This document shows, piece after piece, positions 1-6,697 of a stretch of DNA of 43,396 bases. The notes beneath the pieces were generated by a model. It did not search any database, had not been told where the DNA came from, and was given only the letters and a program-made list of their open reading frames with translations. The translations under genes and the position numbers were made by a program. Source of the DNA: Candidatus Enterousia avistercoris (lineage in GTDB: Bacteria; Pseudomonadota; Alphaproteobacteria; Rs-D84); assembly GCA_017694255.1 (NCBI GenBank), contig JADINC010000049.1:1-43396 (forward strand), read 5' to 3'. Every line of letters begins with the position of its first letter. Within the stretch, counting starts at the first letter, position 1.

Positions 1-190
1 CTGCGCCGGTCTTTCAAACCGACGGTTTTGTTCGCTGACCGCACCTGGCGGTGCTGCTCACCACTCGTTCGCGCTCGACTGCGCGATGCTTGTCTCGCTG
101 ACTCGTACGCAAGACCGTCGCAATCGACCGCGGCTCTCACCCATCCGAAACTGCTCTATGCGCCGGTTTGGGCGTCAATATTTTTTGTTT
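1..190. other. GC-rich non-coding left edge
   Basis: This stretch is clearly more GC-rich than the AT-rich sequence that follows (from about 190). It holds several short inverted repeats, for example CCGC/GCGG around 41-53 and TCGCG/CGCGA around 70-87. An open frame runs through 28-231, but it has no ribosome binding site and no recognisable domain, so I do not call it a gene. It may be the end of a dispersed palindromic element or the 3' part of a feature beyond the window. Nothing further can be supported. Confidence 0.35.
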
Positions 191-288
191 TCTGGGTAAG
201 CCGCGTATCATTGTACATGTTTTTTTTGTAAATGCAACAATAACATAACGATTATATGTCAATCCATTGGTGCCCCGGTATTATTTAT

Positions 289-317
289 TTGATTTTATTT
301 ATACATCGGGTTAAGAT
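289..317 (+). promoter_or_regulatory. Sigma70-like promoter of the Nudix gene
   Basis: TTGATT at 289-294 and TAAGAT at 312-317 are separated by 17 bp. Transcription would start near 324, giving a leader of about 26 bases that contains the AAGGA site at 334-338. Confidence 0.45.
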
Positions 318-349
318 TTCCGTCGTTAAACCTAAGGATATTGTGCAAC

Positions 350-868
350 ATGTCTGAAATTATTGATTTATATGATAACGCGCGCCAAATTATTGCCCAG
401 GGCGAACGTCGTGCCCCAATTCCGCATGGGCTGAATAAACTGTCGGTCCAGGCATGGTTTTTGAATTCGAACGGTGAAATTTTATTGCAACAGCGTCCGC
501 ACACTATGGCCAAGTATGCCGACATGTGGGGCAAAACTGGGGGTGGGGCGATGGCTGGTGAAACATCGTGGCTGGCATGCGCGCGCGAATGCTGTGAAGA
601 AATTGGTATAACCCCGCGTATTGAAAACGCCACGTTGGTTGGCACGTTCAAGCGTAAAAATAAATTTTTTGACGTATGGCTGATTGAACAAGATGTTAAT
701 CTGGCCGATATCATAATGCAACCGGACGAGGTTCAGTCTGTCCAATGGGCGACCCCTGGGCGCATATCTGAAATGCGTGCACACGGGCAAATTATTCCAT
801 CATCGTGTGATGGGTATGAAATATTGATAAAATATTTACGTCGTATATACCCAAATAAATTTGACTAA
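350..868 (+). CDS. Nudix hydrolase
   Basis: A 172-residue Nudix-family pyrophosphohydrolase. The Nudix box is complete around residues 65-87 of the protein: G-x5-E-x7-RE-x2-EE-x-G, read as GGAMAGE..ACARECCEEIG. It contains the metal-binding RE..EE pair. The usual bulky residue after RE is a cysteine here. The family cleaves nucleoside diphosphates linked to another group. The overall layout (QAWFLNSNGEILLQQRP near the N-terminus) resembles IDI/NudC-like hydrolases that act on diphosphate substrates, but the substrate cannot be named. I chose the ATG at 350 because AAGGA lies 12 bases upstream; an in-frame TTG at 341 would sit too close to it. The gene stands alone between its own promoter and the outer-membrane protein gene. 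Confidence 0.85.
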   Translation: MSEIIDLYDNARQIIAQGERRAPIPHGLNKLSVQAWFLNSNGEILLQQRPHTMAKYADMWGKTGGGAMAGETSWLACARECCEEIGITPRIENATLVGTFKRKNKFFDVWLIEQDVNLADIIMQPDEVQSVQWATPGRISEMRAHGQIIPSSCDGYEILIKYLRRIYPNKFD

Positions 869-894
869 ATATCGCGTTATAAACTGTTTTTTTA

Positions 895-923
895 TTGACT
901 TAATTTTTTATATAGAATACTGT
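895..923 (+). promoter_or_regulatory. Promoter of the outer-membrane protein gene
   Basis: TTGACT at 895-900, a 17-bp spacer, and TACTGT at 918-923. The expected leader is about 40 bases and ends in a strong AGAGGAGAAACG ribosome site before the ATG at 970. Confidence 0.45.
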
Positions 924-969
924 GCATTAGGTATTTAAACCTATACAAAAATATCTAAGAGGAGAAACG

Positions 970-1800
970 ATGAAGTCAAAAGTTGCATTATTTATGGCGG
1001 CGTTTATGTTCGCGCCATCTGCGTTCGCAATGGAAATAACCCCATATGTTGGACTGGGCGTTGTTATTGACAAGGCCGGCACATCCGCAAAGCGTGTTGG
1101 GCTGGACACAAAACCACTGACGGGGTTGATGGGTGCCACTGATGCCGCCGGTGTCGCTGAAATCATGAACCAGGCGTTCGTTCGCAATGGTGGCGATGAT
1201 ATGGATTTTGATATGGCATTTGCGGGCGAAATAACCGCAGGTGTTAAAATAGATAACGTCCGTGCGGAACTGGAAGTTGCCCTGCGCAGTGCATCCGAAG
1301 ATGATTATGACGTGTTCGATGGTGATTTAGTTTCTTCTATTGCTGGTGGTATGCCTGGATTGCAGGGTGGTGTACCGGCCGAAATTGAAACATCGACCAA
1401 GGTTCGCCATAATTCATACCTGGCGAACGTATGGTATGATTTTGAATTGGCCAATTCAAATTGGACCCCATATATTGGTGCCGGTGTTGGTTTTGGTGTG
1501 TACAGACAAAAGGCCACGGTTGATATTGAAATTGATCAATTGGCATTAAAACAATTTATAGATGATAATCCAATGGCTGGAGCAGTGGTGGGTAATACTT
1601 TAAAAAACATCCCATTGGGTGAACGTACGGTTGCCGATGATACCCTGTATCGCTTTGAATGGCAGGTCGGCCTGGGCGCGGCATATAACTTTAACGAAAA
1701 TTGGGCATTGGACATTGGTTATCGGTTCAATTCGTCCAATGTTGCTGATGAATTCGTGTATGCCCATGAAATCAAGGTTGGTGCGCGCTATTCATTCTGA
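970..1800 (+). CDS. Outer-membrane beta-barrel protein
   Basis: A 276-residue exported protein. Residues 1-20 form a signal peptide (positive KSK, hydrophobic core, cleavage after PSAFA). The mature part has alternating amphipathic strands such as ITPYVGLGVV, WTPYIGAGVGFGVY and WALDIGYRFN. It ends in the aromatic residue F (GARYSF), the classical signal for barrel insertion by the Bam complex. It resembles the OmpA/OmpW-like or Rickettsia Sca-type small porin families (opacity-like 8-strand barrels), but no peptidoglycan-binding domain follows. It probably acts as a surface barrel or porin; ligands are unknown. A strong promoter, a strong ribosome site and a tight terminator suggest it is highly expressed as a single-gene unit. 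Confidence 0.8.
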   Translation: MKSKVALFMAAFMFAPSAFAMEITPYVGLGVVIDKAGTSAKRVGLDTKPLTGLMGATDAAGVAEIMNQAFVRNGGDDMDFDMAFAGEITAGVKIDNVRAELEVALRSASEDDYDVFDGDLVSSIAGGMPGLQGGVPAEIETSTKVRHNSYLANVWYDFELANSNWTPYIGAGVGFGVYRQKATVDIEIDQLALKQFIDDNPMAGAVVGNTLKNIPLGERTVADDTLYRFEWQVGLGAAYNFNENWALDIGYRFNSSNVADEFVYAHEIKVGARYSF

Positions 1801-1811
1801 TGCATTGTTTG

Positions 1812-1838
1812 AACACCGCCCAAACGGGCGGTGTTTTC
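1812..1838 (+). terminator. Intrinsic terminator after the barrel gene
   Basis: A perfect 10-bp stem AACACCGCCC / GGGCGGTGTT with loop AAAC, followed by T residues. It lies 11 bases after the stop codon. Confidence 0.85.
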
Positions 1839-1874
1839 GTATTTATACTTTATAATACCACCCAGGAATTTACA

Positions 1875-2192
1875 ATGGCCCATAAAATAATAATAAATCT
1901 GAAAATTGAACTGTCATTAAATACATCGCCAATATGCAGTATTTGTGGCCAACCCATCGAACCGAAACAGCGCATGTCGTTGGACCATTATATTCCCAAA
2001 TGCCATGGTGGAACCGATACCGCGGATAATCTGTTCCCGGCGCATACAATTTGTAATTCTATTAAAAATGATTTAATGCCTGATGAATTCGAACAACAAA
2101 AACAGGAACTTTATCAAACGGCGCTGGATAATTGGCATCTAAAGCGCAAGGATAAAATAATCCTGGAAAACGCGTTAAAGCATATGCGCTAA
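1875..2192 (+). CDS. HNH endonuclease family protein
   Basis: A 105-residue protein with a compact HNH (beta-beta-alpha metal) fold. A first CxxC pair (CSICGQ) is followed by DHYIPKCHGG (catalytic His), a central Asn in DNLFPAH and a final His/Cys in AHTICNSIK. This is the order seen in stand-alone HNH nucleases of the McrA/5-methylcytosine or homing type. The protein has no extra DNA-binding domain, so the target is unknown. The ATG at 1875 is preceded by CCAGGA. An upstream in-frame start at 1800 would overlap the terminator and is not favoured. A TATAAT at 1851-1856 suggests its own promoter, although no good -35 is visible. The gene converges on tag. Confidence 0.8.
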   Translation: MAHKIIINLKIELSLNTSPICSICGQPIEPKQRMSLDHYIPKCHGGTDTADNLFPAHTICNSIKNDLMPDEFEQQKQELYQTALDNWHLKRKDKIILENALKHMR

Positions 2193-2203
2193 ATTATCTG
2201 GTA

Positions 2204-2776
2204 TTATTGTTTGGCGTATAAAAAGCATTCTGGTTCGTGCGAATTAATAATCCCCACAGATTGCAGATATGCATAAATAGTGGTCGTTCCAACAAATTTC
2301 ATCCCACGACGTCGCAAATCCGCGGATATTTTATCAGATAATTCTGAACGTGTTTTATCAAATTCGTATATTGTGGCGCCGTTTGTCCAGCCCCACAGAT
2401 ATTTATCAAATGTTCCATGTTCTTTGACAATTGTGGCAAATACCCGTGCATTGTTAATTGTTGCGGCAATTTTGCGTGCATTACGTATTATGCCTGCGTC
2501 TTGCATTAATTCTGCGCATTTTTTATCATCATATTTACATACCGTCATCAAATCAAAATTATCAAATGCCCGGCGGAACGCGTCGCGTTTATTCAATATA
2601 CATTCCCACGACAGTCCGGCCTGGAACGTTTCCAGCATCAGCATTTCGAACAGTGCGGCATCGTCATGCACACCCACACCCCATTCGTTATCGTGATATT
2701 TTATATAGTTTTTATTTTTCGGGTTGGCCCAGTGGCATCGGCATTGGCCGTCTGGCCATGTTGGCGTTTTTTTCAT
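2204..2776 (-). CDS. tag: DNA-3-methyladenine glycosylase I
   Basis: A 190-residue Tag-type glycosylase that removes 3-methyladenine from alkylated DNA, starting base excision repair. It shows the family's opening CRCHWAN followed by YHDNEWGV, the AGLSWE stretch with the base-stacking Trp, the helix-hairpin-helix-like region QDAGIIRN, and KFVGTTTIYAYLQSVG. The C-terminal SHEPECF supplies the zinc ligands His and Cys that pair with the N-terminal Cys and His. Length matches the E. coli enzyme (about 187). The start at 2776 overlaps the stop of ogt in an ATGA, so the two are translationally coupled. It is the last gene of the nrdD operon. Confidence 0.93.
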   Translation of the reverse strand: MKKTPTWPDGQCRCHWANPKNKNYIKYHDNEWGVGVHDDAALFEMLMLETFQAGLSWECILNKRDAFRRAFDNFDLMTVCKYDDKKCAELMQDAGIIRNARKIAATINNARVFATIVKEHGTFDKYLWGWTNGATIYEFDKTRSELSDKISADLRRRGMKFVGTTTIYAYLQSVGIINSHEPECFLYAKQ

Positions 2777-3264
2777 AATGCACCTTCGTGTGTTAACAGT
2801 TTTATTTTCGTCTGTACACCGCCGGCATAGCCCGTCATATCCCCATTTGCGCCCACCACACGATGACATGGAATAATTATAGATATCGGATTGTGCCCAA
2901 TTGCCACGCCCACCGCGCGCGGAGATTTGGCGCCGATGCGCCGGGCAATGTCGCCATATGTTGTGGTTGTGCCATATGGAATTTTAGACAATTCACGCCA
3001 TACGCGTTTTTGGAAATCTGTTCCCCGCGGGGCCAATGGTAATTCTGTAATGCATGGATGCAAACCATTAAAATATTTGTCCAGCCATTGTTTCGTTTGG
3101 ATAATTATGGGCACATTTGAATGAATTGCCCCGGCGGGTATGCCCGCCATATAGTATTTTTGCCCGGCAAACCACAGCCCAACCAGTGCATTATCGTGGG
3201 CTGTAATGGTAATTTTTCCAATTGGTGAATTATATTCATCAATAAAAAACGAATTTGGTTCCAT
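2773..3264 (-). CDS. ogt: Methylated-DNA-protein-cysteine methyltransferase
   Basis: A 163-residue suicide alkyltransferase that moves the methyl group from O6-methylguanine to its own cysteine. The active-site motif IIIPCHRVVG is intact and is preceded by the helix-turn-helix segment YGTTTTYGDIARRIG and the arginine-finger region SPRAVGVAIGHNPIS. There is no Ada N-terminal regulatory domain, so it is the Ogt/MGMT form. It follows nrdG after 35 bases and overlaps tag by four bases. An Ogt-Tag pair covers both main toxic methylation lesions. Its location behind an anaerobic ribonucleotide reductase suggests co-expression under oxygen-poor conditions, where nitrosative alkylation is common; that last step is inference. 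Confidence 0.93.
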   Translation of the reverse strand: MEPNSFFIDEYNSPIGKITITAHDNALVGLWFAGQKYYMAGIPAGAIHSNVPIIIQTKQWLDKYFNGLHPCITELPLAPRGTDFQKRVWRELSKIPYGTTTTYGDIARRIGAKSPRAVGVAIGHNPISIIIPCHRVVGANGDMTGYAGGVQTKIKLLTHEGAL

Positions 3265-3299
3265 ATTTGGATATTATGCAATACAGGCAAAAAGTCAAA

Positions 3300-4001
3300 T
3301 TATTCGCGCCAAACGACGGAATCAAACAGCGCATCTACAGATTTGCGTAAATTTTCATCATTGAAAAATTGTGCGCGCATTTCTGGCGTTGTGTTGTGTT
3401 CAGAATCTTCGAAATGTGGAATGTATTTTTGCACCGCAAATTTTTTTACCCCGCGCGCATGTAAATCATTTGCAATTTCCATCAAGTCCATTTTTGATAC
3501 AAACCGTGGGTCGCACGTAATACGAACCTCGTAATCTTTACCGGTTGATTGCCACACATCCAGACTGCGCATCATGTGGTCATACGCAACATTTTGCCCG
3601 ACCAGAGCAGGATATTTATCGCGTCGTGCCTTGCAATCCAAACCAATCCAGTCCACCACATCCGCGGCCTGGGCCAGTGTTTCTGGATAAAAACCATTTG
3701 TGTGCAGTCCAATGGCAAACCCCAGTTCCCGCACACGTCGCATATATTCGATTGCCACGCCGCCCTGCATCAATGCTTCGCCACCAGAAAAAACGACGGC
3801 TTCCAGTTTTCCGACACGACTTTTCAGCCATTCGAAAACTTTTTCTGGATCGTATTCGCCGTCATGTACACCAATCAGATGTGGATTGGAACAATACGCG
3901 CACCGCAACGGACACCCCACCAGAAACAGCACCGCAGCCAATTTTCCGGGGTAATCAATTGTCGTGAACGACACCAATCCACCAATCTGAATCTCTCTCA
4001 T
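3300..4001 (-). CDS. nrdG: Anaerobic ribonucleotide reductase activating protein (radical SAM)
   Basis: A 233-residue radical-SAM activase. The 4Fe-4S cluster motif CxxxCxxC is seen in GCPLRCAYCSNP, followed by the SAM-binding GGE motif in VVFSGGEALMQ. It uses S-adenosylmethionine to place a radical on the glycine of NrdD. The glycine it must attack is not on NrdD here but on the 61-residue protein encoded immediately upstream (stop at 4009, seven bases before this start). The length is longer than E. coli NrdG (about 155) and matches the pyruvate-formate-lyase-activase-like form common in many bacteria. It is co-transcribed with nrdD and the small gene. Confidence 0.9.
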   Translation of the reverse strand: MREIQIGGLVSFTTIDYPGKLAAVLFLVGCPLRCAYCSNPHLIGVHDGEYDPEKVFEWLKSRVGKLEAVVFSGGEALMQGGVAIEYMRRVRELGFAIGLHTNGFYPETLAQAADVVDWIGLDCKARRDKYPALVGQNVAYDHMMRSLDVWQSTGKDYEVRITCDPRFVSKMDLMEIANDLHARGVKKFAVQKYIPHFEDSEHNTTPEMRAQFFNDENLRKSVDALFDSVVWRE

Positions 4002-4008
4002 TTTTTTA

Positions 4009-4194
4009 TTATGCCGCTTTTTTCATTAATTCACTGTGACGTTGGCCTGTGGTCAGACTGTTAGCCTCGGTAAATGTTTTTCTCTCGCAAAATTCAGAAT
4101 ACTTTCCAATATTAAAATTGGATACAGGTCTGATAAAACCCATAGAACGCGAAAATACTTCACATGGTGTTCTTTGCGCATTTGCTTCTGACAT
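4009..4194 (-). CDS. Separate C-terminal glycyl-radical domain of NrdD
   Basis: A 61-residue protein that carries the glycyl-radical signature normally found at the C-terminus of NrdD: CEVFSRSMGFIRPVSNFN followed by GKYSEFCERKTF, where the Gly in SRSMGF (near residue 19) is the expected radical site. The neighbouring NrdD stops just after its zinc-binding CPKC and lacks this segment, so the two proteins together make one complete enzyme. The reading frame is the same as nrdD, but two TAA codons (at 4231-4233 and 4225-4227 on the plus numbering) interrupt it. A strong AGGGAGGAAAACATTATG start signal serves this gene, so it should be translated independently. By analogy with the GrcA/YfiD spare part for pyruvate formate-lyase, it could be a separate or exchangeable radical subunit. 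Confidence 0.82.
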   Translation of the reverse strand: MSEANAQRTPCEVFSRSMGFIRPVSNFNIGKYSEFCERKTFTEANSLTTGQRHSELMKKAA

Positions 4195-4230
4195 AATGTT
4201 TTCCTCCCTTTCTGTTTTGTTTGTTTATTG

Positions 4231-6279
4231 TTATTTTAAAACTGTGTTTGATTCACTGTTTTGATTTGCCGCGATTTCCGCATCGCACTTTGGACAGAAC
4301 TCATACCGCCCCGGCAGGTAACCGTGTTTTGGACAAATAGAGAATGTCGGCGTTAACGTCATATACGGAATTTTGTAATTTTCGAAAATCGTACGCACGA
4401 TTTTTTCTGCGGCCGCGCCACTGGACACAGGTTCGCCCATATACAGGTGCAACATCGTCCCGCCCGTGTATTTGCGCTGTAAATCTTCTTGGTGTTCCAG
4501 TGCAACAAACGGGTCATCGGTATAATTCACCGGCAGTTGCGTTGAATTTGTATAATACGGTGCGTCTTTGGTTCCCGCGGTAATAATATCCGGGAAATTT
4601 TTCACGTCCGTTTTTGCAAATCGGTACGAGCAACCTTCAGCTGGGGTGGCTTCCAGATTATACAGGTTGCCAGTTTGTTCCTGGAACTGGACCAGGTTTT
4701 CACGGATAAAGTCCATTAAATCCAGCACCATCTTTTTACCCATCGGGGTTGCAATATTTTCTTTATCATTTGTAAAGTTGCGAACCATTTCGTTTGCACC
4801 ATTTACACCGATTGTTGAAAAGTGATGATCCCAATTGCCCAGATACCGGCGTGTAAACGGATACAGACCGCGTTCCATATTTTTGCTGATTATGCGGCGT
4901 TTGATTTCCAACGAATCACGCGCCAAATCCAACAGACGTTTCAGTTCACGGAACAGACCATCGCGGTCGCCCTTGTGAATATATCCCAACCGTGCCAGAT
5001 TTATCGTTACAACACCGATTGACCCGGTTTTTTCTGCTGACCCAAACAGTCCCCCACCGCGCTTTAACAATTCGCGCACGTCCAGACGCAACCGACAGCA
5101 CATAGAACGCACATCGGTCGGATTCAAATCAGAATTCAAGAAATTCTGGAAATTTGGAATTCCATATTTTGCCGCCAAATCAAACAGCGGTTTAACGTTC
5201 GGATGTTCCCACGGGAAATCTTTGGTTATGTTATATGTTGGTATAGGAAACGTAAATGGCCGTCCCATGGCGTCGCCTTCGGTCATAACTTCCAGAAACG
5301 CTTTATTTATAATATCCATTTCGTTTTGCAAATCGCCATATGTGAAATCCATTTGCTTTTTGCCGATAAATGGATGTTGTGTCTTTAAGTCTTCGGGACA
5401 TGTCCAGTCGAATGTAAAGTTAATAAACGGCGTCTGGGTCCCCCAGCGACACGGCACCGCACAGTTAAAGATTAATGTCTGCATGGCGTTTTTAACATCT
5501 GCATACGACAGATTATCCACGCGAACATACGGCGCCAGGTATGTATCCACCGACGAAAACGCCTGGGCCCCGGCAAATTCATTCTGCAACGTGCCCAAGA
5601 AATTCACCATATGCGAAATCGCAGTTGCCATGTGGCGCGCCGGTTCACACTGCAAATATCCTGGGACACCATTGAACCCTTCGTATAACAGTTCTCGCAA
5701 CGACCATCCCGCACAGTATCCGGTCAACCACCCCAGGTCATGAATATGAATTGATGCGTTTTTGTGCGCCTCTGCAATTTCGCGTGGGTACAGGTTTAAC
5801 CAATATTCTGCCGTCACCCGTTCAGATGTACGCAAAATCAAACCGCCAATTGAATATCCAACATTTGCATTTTCTTTGATGCGCCAGTTTGAACCACCGA
5901 CGTATCCTTCGATAACTTCGACCGCGTCAACATAAGAATCGCGGATTTCGGTCCGCTTTTGACGATATATAATATAAGATTGCGCCGTTTTGTACGCGTG
6001 CGCGTCCATCAGTGATTCGATAACCGATTCTTGGACATCTTCGACAGTTGGATTTTTATCAACAAATTGCATCTCCAGTTTTTTCAACGCATTTTGTGTA
6101 ACATTTGCGATTTGGTCATCTGATATTTCGTGCGTGACGGCAACCGCCTTTTTAACCGCGTCAAAAATCTTTTTCGCATCAAATGGAACCGATTCCCCAG
6201 ACCGCTTTTGCACAACACGCAAACGGGTACTAAGTGTCGGAATAATCTGTATTTTGTTATCGTTTTCAGACATAGACAT
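4231..6279 (-). CDS. nrdD: Anaerobic ribonucleoside-triphosphate reductase, large part lacking the glycyl-radical tail
   Basis: A 682-residue class III ribonucleotide reductase that makes deoxynucleotides without oxygen. Residues about 15-110 form an ATP-cone regulatory domain (LRVVQKRSGESVPFDAKKI). The catalytic barrel follows, with PCRWGTQTPFINFTFD and the SMCCRLRLD cysteines. The C-terminal zinc site is read as FSICPKHGYL and FCPKCDAEI. In normal NrdD the sequence then runs into the RVxGY radical motif, but here the protein ends with a short polar tail and a double stop. The missing piece is the next gene. The ATG at 6279 is preceded by GGAG seven bases upstream. It is the first gene of a five-gene operon, with NrdR-like boxes in front. 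Confidence 0.9.
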   Translation of the reverse strand: MSMSENDNKIQIIPTLSTRLRVVQKRSGESVPFDAKKIFDAVKKAVAVTHEISDDQIANVTQNALKKLEMQFVDKNPTVEDVQESVIESLMDAHAYKTAQSYIIYRQKRTEIRDSYVDAVEVIEGYVGGSNWRIKENANVGYSIGGLILRTSERVTAEYWLNLYPREIAEAHKNASIHIHDLGWLTGYCAGWSLRELLYEGFNGVPGYLQCEPARHMATAISHMVNFLGTLQNEFAGAQAFSSVDTYLAPYVRVDNLSYADVKNAMQTLIFNCAVPCRWGTQTPFINFTFDWTCPEDLKTQHPFIGKKQMDFTYGDLQNEMDIINKAFLEVMTEGDAMGRPFTFPIPTYNITKDFPWEHPNVKPLFDLAAKYGIPNFQNFLNSDLNPTDVRSMCCRLRLDVRELLKRGGGLFGSAEKTGSIGVVTINLARLGYIHKGDRDGLFRELKRLLDLARDSLEIKRRIISKNMERGLYPFTRRYLGNWDHHFSTIGVNGANEMVRNFTNDKENIATPMGKKMVLDLMDFIRENLVQFQEQTGNLYNLEATPAEGCSYRFAKTDVKNFPDIITAGTKDAPYYTNSTQLPVNYTDDPFVALEHQEDLQRKYTGGTMLHLYMGEPVSSGAAAEKIVRTIFENYKIPYMTLTPTFSICPKHGYLPGRYEFCPKCDAEIAANQNSESNTVLK

Positions 6280-6302
6280 TTTTACACTCCGATATTACAA
6301 AA

Positions 6303-6351
6303 ACACAATATATAGTGGTTGTTTTATTAATTCGATAACAATATATAGTAT
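6303..6351 (-). promoter_or_regulatory. Pair of NrdR boxes at the nrdD promoter
   Basis: ACACAATATATAGTGG (6303-6318) and TAACAATATATAGTAT (6336-6351) both fit the NrdR consensus ACACwATATaTwGTGT. Their starts are 33 bp apart, about three helical turns, which is the usual NrdR arrangement. The distal box overlaps a TATACT -10 candidate (6347-6352 on the complement), so binding would block polymerase. NrdR is the general ATP/dATP-sensing repressor of ribonucleotide reductase genes. Confidence 0.72.
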
Positions 6352-6533
6352 AACGTATTCTGTGGCAACACATAAAAACAAAAATTTTTTTTATTTTTTG
6401 CTTTACTTTTAAAAAGGGGGCTTTTCTGGGGCATACGTGCGTATCGCATCTGTATGAATCGAATACCAAATATTCTTTTGTGTCAAGAAAACACAATTTT
6501 TCACATCGAATACGATTCGAATTTTATAAAAAA

Positions 6534-6581
6534 ACACAAAATATAGACATGTTTTTACGAATCGTTAACTATATATAGATA
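6534..6581. promoter_or_regulatory. Second, weaker pair of NrdR-like boxes
   Basis: ACACAAAATATAGACA (6534-6549) and TAACTATATATAGATA (6566-6581) repeat the pattern of the first pair, with starts 32 bp apart, but their right halves are degenerate (AGACA and AGATA instead of AGTGT). They lie between the two divergent promoters and may support looping or act on a second nrdD promoter. Confidence 0.4.
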
Positions 6582-6624
6582 GATTATGTATATTTGCCCA
6601 CCAGTTTTTCATATATAAAATAGG

Positions 6625-6653
6625 TTGGAATTCACATAATAAACGTATATACT
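6625..6653 (+). promoter_or_regulatory. Promoter of the acyl-CoA synthetase gene
   Basis: TTGGAA at 6625-6630 and TATACT at 6648-6653 with a 17-bp spacer; the leader is about 38 bases. Confidence 0.5.
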
Positions 6654-6697
6654 GGACATACGGTCAATACGAATAACAAAATATAAAAAGCGAAAAC

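Larger units (their letters stand above)
6280..6697. other. Divergent nrdD / acyl-CoA synthetase control region
   Basis: This 418-base AT-rich spacer holds no gene. It contains two pairs of NrdR-box-like sites (6303-6351 and 6534-6581), a -10-like TATACT for nrdD on the minus strand (6347-6352), and a well-formed promoter for the plus-strand acyl-CoA synthetase gene (6625-6653). Short GAATCGAATAC-type inverted repeats around 6457-6522 are also visible, but I cannot assign a role to them. Confidence 0.6.

Noticed and set aside
28..231. Open frame of 67 codons at the left edge
   Set aside because: No ribosome site, no domain, and it runs through GC-rich inverted repeats; treated as non-coding.
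4195..4236. A sequencing frameshift as the cause of the split NrdD
   Set aside because: The two parts are in the same frame and separated by two TAA codons, and the second part has its own strong ribosome site. A single indel would not create this.
6280..6697. An FNR site (TTGAT-N4-ATCAA) for the anaerobic operon
   Set aside because: No convincing match was found; only NrdR-like boxes are visible.
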